A DNA stretch of 7,316 nt from positions 1-7,316 of the forward strand of contig JAGVLZ010000343.1 in assembly GCA_020054055.1 (NCBI GenBank), given 5' to 3'. The notes beneath the pieces are model-generated. The model worked only from the letters and a program-made list of their open reading frames with translations, was not told where the DNA came from and did no database searches. Shown here in pieces: positions 1 through 4,721 of the stretch; position 1 is the stretch's first letter, and each line of letters opens with the position of its first letter. The DNA is from Phycisphaerales bacterium. GTDB lineage: Bacteria > Planctomycetota > Phycisphaerae > Phycisphaerales > UBA1924. The position numbers and the translations under genes are program-made.

Positions 1-199
1 CGAGCGTGCCCGCGAGGGGCTTGCGGCTGAGGACCTCTTCGAGCATCGCGACGCGGCCGACCGACCGGGTGACATGCAGGCGGTCACTGAGGATGGCCAT
101 GCCCGCGGAGTCGTACCCGCGGTACTCGAGGCGCTTCAGCCCTTCGAGAAGGAGGAACTGGGCGGGCTTGTTTCCGATGTATGCCACGATGCCGCACAT
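1..199 (-). CDS. glmS: glucosamine-6-phosphate synthase, N-terminal part (truncated by window edge)
   Basis: The first 66 codons of glutamine-fructose-6-phosphate aminotransferase are present; the 3' part lies outside the window. The enzyme makes glucosamine-6-phosphate from fructose-6-phosphate and glutamine in the cytoplasm, the entry step to UDP-GlcNAc and cell-wall precursors. The protein begins MCGIVAYIG; in this family the Met is removed and Cys2 becomes the N-terminal nucleophile of the class II glutaminase domain. The family motif LEYRGYDSAGMA follows at residues 24-35. The start is fixed by the required Met-Cys. An AAAGGA at 210-215 (reverse complement) lies 10 nt upstream and may be a ribosome binding site. 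It is divergent from the DUF433 gene. Other class II amidotransferases such as PurF share the Cys start, but the YRGYDSAGMA context is typical of GlmS. Confidence 0.93.
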   Translation of the reverse strand, partial: MCGIVAYIGNKPAQFLLLEGLKRLEYRGYDSAGMAILSDRLHVTRSVGRVAMLEEVLSRKPLAGTL

Positions 200-344
200 G
201 CGTAAGGTGTCCTTTAGGGTGATCGCAGTGGCGAGAGGACTGAACAGGATAGTCGGCTGACTGGGATTGGTACTGAGAAAGGAGGGGATGTGTTCACGGA
301 TGTGGTGCGCAGACTGACCGTCCAGGTTCCTACCATTCTCCGCC
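200..344. other. divergent intergenic region between glmS and the DUF433 gene
   Basis: These 145 bp separate two divergent start codons and must hold the 5' signals of both. Apart from the probable glmS ribosome binding site at 210-215, I found no convincing -35/-10 pair on either strand. A strong Shine-Dalgarno-like AAAGGAGG at about 278-285 on the plus strand precedes an ATG at 288, but that frame stops after nine codons, 30 bp before the DUF433 start. Confidence 0.5.
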
Positions 345-584
345 ATGGTGAACTATTCCGACAGAATCACTCGCGACCCGAAGGTCTGCGGCGGCGAGGC
401 GGTGATGCAGGGCACGCGGGTTCCGCTTCGGACCGTCCTCGCGAGCCTTGCCGATGGCGATAGTCCTGAGGCCATCATTGCCGCGTTCCCCGTGCTGACG
501 ATCGATCACGTTCGCGCGGCGATCGCTTACGCGGCGGTCTCGGCGGCCGAGGACTTGCCCTTCCTCGGGATGCCCGCGGCGTGA
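345..584 (+). CDS. DUF433 family antitoxin-like protein
   Basis: This 79-residue protein matches the DUF433 family, small winged-helix-like proteins often acting as antitoxins to PIN-like toxins. The family pattern is clear: RITRDPKVCGGEAVMQGTRV at residues 7-26 (the family has a DPxxxxGxPxxxGTRVP core), then a helical part containing DGDSPEAIIAAFPVLT (37-52) and a final helix with VRAAIAYAA. Length is normal for the family. The start ATG at 345 gives the whole family domain; no good Shine-Dalgarno precedes it. Its stop overlaps the GTG start of the next gene (GTGA, 581-584), so the two are likely translationally coupled. By family knowledge it should bind and neutralise the downstream toxin and may repress its own promoter; neither is shown by the sequence itself. 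Confidence 0.85.
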   Translation: MVNYSDRITRDPKVCGGEAVMQGTRVPLRTVLASLADGDSPEAIIAAFPVLTIDHVRAAIAYAAVSAAEDLPFLGMPAA

Positions 585-943
585 GGTTCAAGATCGATGA
601 GAGTCTCCCCGCTTCACTCGCTTCCATGCTGATCGGGTTGGGACACGATGCGCACACGGTGCATGATGAAGGCATCGGAGGGCGAGATGATGGAGTGGTG
701 TGGAGCGCCGCACAAGCGGAGCGGCGTTTCGTGCTGACGCAGGATCTCGGTTTCGCTTTGCGAGCGATGAAGCATGTGGGAGCGCACGCCGGACTGCTGG
801 TCATTCGCCTGCACCATCCTTCTCGGCGATCGCTTGTCGACCGTTTGGACTGGGTATTTGCTCACGAGTCGATCGCCGAGTGGCCTGGCTCGATTGTGAG
901 CGTGACGGATCACAAAGTCCGCGTTCGACGGATGAAGCGATAG
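581..943 (+). CDS. DUF5615 family PIN-like toxin
   Basis: This 120-residue protein looks like DUF5615, a PIN-like nuclease-fold family usually paired with DUF433. Recognisable parts are the opening RFKIDESLP with acidic D6/E7, the GHDAHTVHDEGIGGRDDGVV stretch with D36/D37 (residues 21-40), and RFVLTQDLGFA with D55. These match the usual acidic metal-binding positions of the fold (FLIDEnLp, gDe.v, vLTxDxdF). By analogy with PIN domains it would be a Mg2+-dependent RNase, but activity in this family is poorly characterised. The GTG start at 581 overlaps the antitoxin stop by 4 bp and gives the expected family N-terminus. The C-terminus is basic (HKVRVRRMKR), consistent with nucleic acid contact. 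The acidic residues look intact, so the toxin is probably functional. Confidence 0.85.
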   Translation: MRFKIDESLPASLASMLIGLGHDAHTVHDEGIGGRDDGVVWSAAQAERRFVLTQDLGFALRAMKHVGAHAGLLVIRLHHPSRRSLVDRLDWVFAHESIAEWPGSIVSVTDHKVRVRRMKR

Positions 944-948
944 TTTGC

Positions 949-1695
949 ATGTGGAACTCCGGAACGCTCTACGAATGTCGGCGATGCGGCATCATGATGC
1001 GCCACCAGGAATCCCTGTGCAGACCTTGCAAGCACTCCGAGAATGACGCGGGGATCGCGCTCCACTTGCCGGACGATCGCGATATCCAGGTGCCCGAGGA
1101 GGAGACAACGTGCGATGCCTCTGAACTCGCAAGGATTCGGCTCACCGAGCGGGGCGGCACTTGGGAAGCGCGCGCGGATTGGGGCGGGTGGGATGCGCTT
1201 TTCGGCGGTCTTCCGATCTGCATCATGTGTTCGCTTGTGGTAGCAGGCCTCTATCAGATCGTTCAGATCTTGCAGCCGCCCTTCCTCGGAACCGGCCCGA
1301 TGCCGTTGACGCTGTGTGTCGCGGCGATCGTGGTCGTTGCGGGGATCCTTCTGTGGATGTGCTTCTCCGGCTCGACTTGCGTGACGATCGAGAACGGGCG
1401 GCTTGAAGTTGTCAACGACTGGAGGCTGTGGCGGACCACACGGTCGGGTCGGGTCGAAGATGTCCGATACGCCCGACTGGCGTGGTGCAGCATCAAGCCA
1501 CGGTTGCGTCAGTTCTATTATCACGAGTGGCGCGTGCCATGTGTTGAGGTATGGGTTGATTGCGAGTACCCGATTTACTTGTCGGGGTTTATTTCTCGCC
1601 CAACGAAGCGGGCGATTTTCAAGATGTTGCGCGGGCGACTCGGCGTGCCGTCGAAGCGACCAATCGAGACGACTGAGGAGCAGAAGGGCGACTGA
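949..1695 (+). CDS. unrecognised zinc-ribbon protein with two transmembrane helices
   Basis: I do not recognise this 248-residue protein. Near the N-terminus it has a CX2C-X10-CX2C pattern (C10, C13, C24, C27; YECRRCG and CRPCKH), a likely zinc ribbon. An acidic linker follows (about 40-80). Two hydrophobic segments, about 84-108 and 118-139, look like membrane helices joined by a short loop. The C-terminal part (about 142-235), starting TCVTIENGRLEVV, has alternating hydrophobic residues and Trp/Arg-rich strands, reminiscent of bacterial PH-like domains that follow two-helix hairpins; this likeness is tentative. The ATG at 949 is chosen because an open frame further upstream overlaps the DUF5615 gene and the zinc ribbon starts just after this Met. 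No clear ribosome binding site is seen. It begins 5 bp after the toxin gene, so it may be cotranscribed with it. Function is unknown. Confidence 0.75.
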   Translation: MWNSGTLYECRRCGIMMRHQESLCRPCKHSENDAGIALHLPDDRDIQVPEEETTCDASELARIRLTERGGTWEARADWGGWDALFGGLPICIMCSLVVAGLYQIVQILQPPFLGTGPMPLTLCVAAIVVVAGILLWMCFSGSTCVTIENGRLEVVNDWRLWRTTRSGRVEDVRYARLAWCSIKPRLRQFYYHEWRVPCVEVWVDCEYPIYLSGFISRPTKRAIFKMLRGRLGVPSKRPIETTEEQKGD

Positions 1696-1871
1696 GGTGC
1701 TCTGGTGCCACTCCGAGCGTGAAGAGTGTCGGTATTCGCAATTCTCCGGGGGTTTCGAGGACTCCACCGCCCGGCTATGAACGACCACCCCTGCGGGGTG
1801 AAGATCGGCCGTTGTGCGGCCCCGCTCGCTTGCGCTCGGGGTTCCAGGGCGACCGCGCTGAATCGCGCTGG
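1696..1871. other. convergent spacer between the zinc-ribbon gene and the SulP gene
   Basis: No gene is supported in these 176 bp. Both flanking genes are transcribed into the region, so a bidirectional transcription stop would be expected here. The right-hand half holds a cluster of inverted repeats, annotated separately; the left part (1696-1780) shows nothing I can name. Confidence 0.6.
1786..1841. terminator. hairpin cluster, possible bidirectional terminator or dispersed intergenic element
   Basis: Three adjacent inverted repeats lie between converging genes. CACCCC-tgc-GGGGTG at 1786-1800 is perfect (6-bp stem, 3-nt loop). GGCCG-ttgtg-CGGCC at 1807-1821 is perfect (5-bp stem, 5-nt loop). 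CCCCG...CGGGG, with outer arms 1820-1824 and 1837-1841, is an imperfect hairpin with two inner mismatches. None is followed by a T-tract on either strand, so a classical intrinsic terminator is not shown. The position argues for transcription termination; the dense, regular structure would also fit a repeated intergenic element found elsewhere in the genome. Confidence 0.4.
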
Positions 1872-3653
1872 TCACCCGCCGCGTGATTCCATCGTTTGCA
1901 TCCGCGTTTCCATCGGGTCCGTGCCGAGGATGTGACGCGCGCGTTCGAGGGCTTCTTCGATCGTGCCGCGGAGGTTGTCGTCGCCGAAGATGTCGAGGAG
2001 GCCGGAGCGGACGAGTTCCTGCACCGGCTGCGCGTGGACGCCCGCGAGGATGAGGCGCGTTCCCTCTTTCGCGCAGCGGCGCTTCAGTTCGTGCAGCGCG
2101 TGGAGCCCCGTCGCGTCGACCGCGAGGACGTTGGGCATGTTGATGATCAGCACCTTCGGCGGCGAACCGAGCGAATCGAGCGTCTCCCGCAACTTGTACG
2201 CCGCGCCGAAGAAGAAGGGGCCGTTGATGTCGTAGATCTCGACCCCCTCGGGGACGGTGCGCTCCTTCAACGCCCTATCCATGCCTTCGCCGGGCTGCTC
2301 ACCCGTCACGGCGTCGATGTTCGTCACGTCCGCCATCCGCTTCATGAAGAGGAGCGACGCCAGCACGAGGCCGACGCCCACCGCAACCGTCAGGTCGGTG
2401 AACACCGTCAGCAGCAGCGTCGTCAGCAGCACCAGCGCATCCTGCCTCGGCCCCTTCAGCAGGAAGACCACGCGCTCCACCTCGCTCATGTTCCACGCCA
2501 CCACCACCAGCACCGCCGCGAGGACGCACAGCGGCACCTTCTCCGCGAGGAAACCCACCGCGAGCATGATCCCCAGCAGCGTCACCGCGTGGACCATCCC
2601 CGCGATCGGCGTGCGGCCGCCGGATTGGATGTTCGTCGCGGTGCGGGCGATCGCTCCCGTCGCCGGGATGCCGCCGAACAGAGGCGAGGCGATGTTGGCC
2701 ATCCCCTGCGCGATCAGTTCCGTGTTGGAGCGGTGGCGCGAGCCGATCATGCCGTCGGCGACGACGGCGCACAGGAGCGATTCGATGGCCGCGAGCATCG
2801 CGATCGTGAACGCGGGCCCGACGAGGCTCGGCAGCGATGCCCACTCGAATGTCGGCAATCTCGGCGTCGGGAACGAAGTAGGCAGGCTGCCGAAGCGATC
2901 GTGCACCGTCTCGAGCGGCAGATGAAACACCTGCGCCGTCACCGTCGCGAGCACGAGGACCACGATCGGCGATGGCACGCGCCGCGTCACCAGCCTCGGC
3001 CAGAGAAAAATCGCTGCGATGCACGCGCCGGCCGTGATCGCTGTCGGCCAGTGGATCGTCCCCGCGTGATGGGTGTACCAGCCGATCTTGCCGAGGAACT
3101 CCGGCGGGATCGTGGGATCGTCCGCGCCGAGCGCGTGCATCCCCGTCGCGTCCTTGACCTGCCCGGCGAAGATGGTGATCCCGATCCCCGCGGTGAATCC
3201 CGTCGTCACCGGGTAGGGGATGTACTTGATCATCGTCCCCATCCTGGCGATGCCCATGACGACGAGGATGACGCCCGCCATCATGGTCGCGATCGCGAGG
3301 CCGCCGAAGCCGTGCTTCTGAGCGATGGAAGCGACGATGACGATGAAGGCCGCCGTCGGCCCGCCGATGCACGCGCGCGTCCCGCCGAGCGCGGAGATGA
3401 TGAACCCCGCGACGATCGCGGTGACAAGCCCGGCGACTGGGGGGGAAACCCCCGCCGCCGAAGCGGTCGCGGGATCGACAGAGCCGATGCCGAGCGCAAG
3501 GGCGAGCGGCAGCGCGACGAAGCCCACCGTCAATCCTGCGACGAGGTCGCGGAGGAACTGCTTCCTTGTGTACCCGGCGAAGACGGTCAGTGTCTTGGGG
3601 AGGAACACCAGCGGCAATCGTGTGGACCGGGCGGCGGAGTCGGGAGGGGGCAT
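1872..3653 (-). CDS. SulP family anion transporter with STAS domain
   Basis: This 593-residue inner-membrane protein is a SulP/SLC26-type permease. The N-terminal transport domain (about 30-435) is rich in hydrophobic helices and carries family motifs: DLVAGLTVGFVALPLALALG (36-55), GGPTAAF (97-103), the long conserved stretch from AIESLLCAVVADG (289-301) through HRSNTELIAQGMAN (307-320), and GGIPATGAIARTATNIQSGG (327-346). The C-terminal STAS domain (about 465-575) includes NGPFFFGAA and the AVDATGLHAL loop (511-520). Substrate cannot be read from sequence: sulfate, bicarbonate and dicarboxylates are all known for the family. At the position where the bicarbonate transporter BicA has its Na+-binding Asp and Thr (as I recall the structure), this protein has E291 and C295, so Na+-coupled bicarbonate uptake is less likely. 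The ATG at 3653 gives a short cytosolic N-terminus. No Shine-Dalgarno is visible. Confidence 0.93.
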   Translation of the reverse strand: MPPPDSAARSTRLPLVFLPKTLTVFAGYTRKQFLRDLVAGLTVGFVALPLALALGIGSVDPATASAAGVSPPVAGLVTAIVAGFIISALGGTRACIGGPTAAFIVIVASIAQKHGFGGLAIATMMAGVILVVMGIARMGTMIKYIPYPVTTGFTAGIGITIFAGQVKDATGMHALGADDPTIPPEFLGKIGWYTHHAGTIHWPTAITAGACIAAIFLWPRLVTRRVPSPIVVLVLATVTAQVFHLPLETVHDRFGSLPTSFPTPRLPTFEWASLPSLVGPAFTIAMLAAIESLLCAVVADGMIGSRHRSNTELIAQGMANIASPLFGGIPATGAIARTATNIQSGGRTPIAGMVHAVTLLGIMLAVGFLAEKVPLCVLAAVLVVVAWNMSEVERVVFLLKGPRQDALVLLTTLLLTVFTDLTVAVGVGLVLASLLFMKRMADVTNIDAVTGEQPGEGMDRALKERTVPEGVEIYDINGPFFFGAAYKLRETLDSLGSPPKVLIINMPNVLAVDATGLHALHELKRRCAKEGTRLILAGVHAQPVQELVRSGLLDIFGDDNLRGTIEEALERARHILGTDPMETRMQTMESRGG

Positions 3654-3835
3654 CGCGGGTGGGACACCCTACCAACCCTCGAGGCATGTCAGAATCCCCA
3701 CTGGATTGAAGCGCATTTGCTCGCCGTTTCCAAGAACAACTCTTCAACCATCGCCCTTTGGAACGGCCTTCCGAGGACGGCAAGCCCAGTTATCCAATTT
3801 TGTCCGAGGTCCGGCGATTCTTTCCATATTTGTGC

Positions 3836-3863
3836 TTGACAGGCCCGATATCCACTGTATGTT
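3836..3863 (+). promoter_or_regulatory. sigma70-type promoter of the small-protein/dCTP deaminase operon
   Basis: A perfect TTGACA at 3836-3841 is followed after 16 bp by TATGTT at 3858-3863 (four of six consensus -10 positions, including TA at the start and the final T). Transcription would start near 3870, about 15 bp before the ATG at 3885. The distance, orientation and fit to consensus make this the best promoter in the window. Confidence 0.7.
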
Positions 3864-3873
3864 GTACCGTACA
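3863..3873. promoter_or_regulatory. palindrome TGTAC-C-GTACA, candidate operator
   Basis: A perfect 5-1-5 inverted repeat overlaps the last base of the -10 element and the expected transcription start, and ends on the first base of the ribosome binding site. A protein bound here would block RNA polymerase. TGTACA-type palindromes are known operators of some toxin-antitoxin repressors such as YefM, but the binding protein here is unknown; the 80-residue product of the first gene or an unlinked repressor could be involved. It could also be a chance palindrome. Confidence 0.45.
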
Positions 3874-3877
3874 GGAG
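3873..3877 (+). promoter_or_regulatory. ribosome binding site AGGAG
   Basis: AGGAG lies 7 nt before the ATG at 3885 and supports that start. It stands out because most other genes in this window lack a recognisable Shine-Dalgarno sequence. Confidence 0.75.
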
Positions 3878-3884
3878 ACTACCC

Positions 3885-4127
3885 ATGACTCAATGTTGGC
3901 TCCACTGCAAGGTCATCAACGGCATGTTTAGTGATGAATCCGTCATCGAGGTCTCCGTTGGCAAGATCTTGCGGTCATTCGTGGTTCCCCGTAACACACT
4001 TTCTCAGCAGCCACCAAACCGCGTGAAGGTCGATGTTCTTCCAGGTGCTGGTGTCCGCTGGGCGGTGCTCCCCACGGACTATCGCGAGAGCATTCCAGTC
4101 GAAGACCATCATCTGGAACCCGCATGA
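3885..4127 (+). CDS. 80-residue protein of unknown function, partner of dCTP deaminase homologue
   Basis: I do not recognise this protein. It is 80 residues long, soluble, without signal peptide or membrane helix, and appears mostly beta-strand: WLHCKVINGMFSDESVIEV at residues 5-23, then ILRSFVVPRNTL (28-39), VKVDVLPG (47-54) and RWAVLPTDY (58-66). The short alternating strands would suit a small beta-barrel; that is inference. There are two cysteines (C4, C8) but no metal-binding pattern. It reads as a real gene because it has a good promoter, an AGGAG 7 nt before the ATG, and a 4-bp ATGA overlap (4124-4127) with the dCTP deaminase homologue, implying cotranslation. Its likely role is linked to that enzyme, either as partner or regulator, but this is unproven. 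GC is lower than in the flanking backbone genes, in keeping with recent acquisition. Confidence 0.72.
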   Translation: MTQCWLHCKVINGMFSDESVIEVSVGKILRSFVVPRNTLSQQPPNRVKVDVLPGAGVRWAVLPTDYRESIPVEDHHLEPA

Positions 4128-4714
4128 TTCTTTCGAACATCGAGATTCACTCGGCACTCGATCGAGGTTGGTTATCCATTGCGCCAGAACCATCGCCACG
4201 CAAACCCACACCAGATGGCAGCAGATGTCCCTTCCAGACCAGCGCCGTAGATTTACGGCTTGGTAACGAAATCGTTTGGCTCAAGGATGGACTTCCGATC
4301 ACGATTGATCTCGCCGAAGGCAATCTTGCCAGTCTCATGGCTGCGACCTCCGAGAATCGTTGCATTCTCGACAATGAGCCGTTTACTCTCAAGCCCGGGA
4401 TGTTTGTTCTTGGGAAGACGCTCGAACGTATCAAGTTGCCGATCCTGGCTGATGGTCCAAATCTTGCGGCGCGCGTCGAAGGTAGAAGTTCTTACGCTCG
4501 ATGCGGGCTGCTGGTTCACTTCACTGCTCCGACGATTCACGCTGGATTCGAGGGCACAATTACGCTCGAGATGATGAACTTCGGAAAATATCCGATAAGT
4601 CTTCGCAAGAACTCATATATCTGTCAACTTATCATTGAAGAAGTCAAGGGGACACCATTCCGCAACGACAGTCAGTTTCAAGGGCAGTCGGCGCCGGCAG
4701 GAAAACTGTCCTGA
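4124..4714 (+). CDS. dcd: dCTP deaminase family protein (Dcd-like, divergent)
   Basis: This 196-residue protein belongs to the dCTP deaminase branch of the dUTPase superfamily, which converts dCTP to dUTP (or dUMP in bifunctional members) in the cytoplasm. Family landmarks appear in order: SAVDLRLGN (40-48), FVLGKTLERIKLP (94-106), ARVEGRSSYARCGLLVH (116-132), TITLEMMNFG (145-154), ICQL (166-169) and FQGQ (185-188). Aligned by eye to E. coli Dcd, S122, R126, A135 and E149 match S111, R115, A124 and catalytic E138, so catalysis looks possible. H139 replaces the usual Asp (D128 in E. coli). Length is normal (about 190). The ATG at 4124 overlaps the preceding stop and gives the usual ILSNIEI N-terminus. 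It may be an accessory copy rather than the housekeeping dcd, given its isolated, lower-GC, self-regulated setting. It converges on rpoN with only 7 bp between the stops. Confidence 0.85.
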   Translation: MILSNIEIHSALDRGWLSIAPEPSPRKPTPDGSRCPFQTSAVDLRLGNEIVWLKDGLPITIDLAEGNLASLMAATSENRCILDNEPFTLKPGMFVLGKTLERIKLPILADGPNLAARVEGRSSYARCGLLVHFTAPTIHAGFEGTITLEMMNFGKYPISLRKNSYICQLIIEEVKGTPFRNDSQFQGQSAPAGKLS

Positions 4715-4721
4715 TCTCCCC

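Larger units (their letters stand above)
3654..3884. other. divergent intergenic region between SulP gene and the dCTP deaminase operon
   Basis: These 231 bp lie between two divergent starts. From about 3690 the composition becomes visibly less GC-rich than the flanking backbone, and this continues through the dCTP deaminase gene. The plus-strand promoter, palindrome and ribosome binding site at the right end are annotated separately. No convincing promoter for the SulP gene was found on the minus strand. A minus-strand frame of 65 codons (3689-3886) covers most of it but resembles nothing I know and runs antisense to the promoter. Confidence 0.5.

Noticed and set aside
278..317. AAAGGAGG followed by an ATG at 288, possible leader peptide
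   Set aside because: Only nine codons before a stop, no hairpin or attenuator-like structure noted, and 30 bp remain before the DUF433 start.
700..948. Upstream extension of the zinc-ribbon gene frame
   Set aside because: It overlaps the DUF5615 gene in another frame and lacks membrane or zinc-ribbon features; the ATG at 949 is better.
910..1875. Long minus-strand frame (321 codons) opposite the zinc-ribbon gene
   Set aside because: Arg/His/Pro-rich with no domain pattern; the plus strand has a coherent zinc-ribbon and membrane-helix protein placed right after the toxin.
3700..3780. Possible sigma-54 (-24/-12) promoter for the SulP gene on the minus strand
   Set aside because: A TTGG...TTGC pair is visible but the GG-to-GC spacing is 12 rather than the required 10 bases.
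2299..3783. Second long minus-strand frame (494 codons) over SulP
   Set aside because: Arg-rich frame-shifted shadow of the transporter with no domain pattern.
1896..3839. Very long plus-strand open frame (647 codons) across the SulP gene
   Set aside because: The translation is a low-complexity Arg/His/Asp/Glu-rich sequence typical of an antisense shadow in GC-rich DNA; the minus-strand SulP gene is unmistakable.
3689..3886. Minus-strand 65-codon frame upstream of the SulP gene
   Set aside because: No family recognised, no ribosome binding site, and it runs antisense to a good promoter and ribosome binding site.
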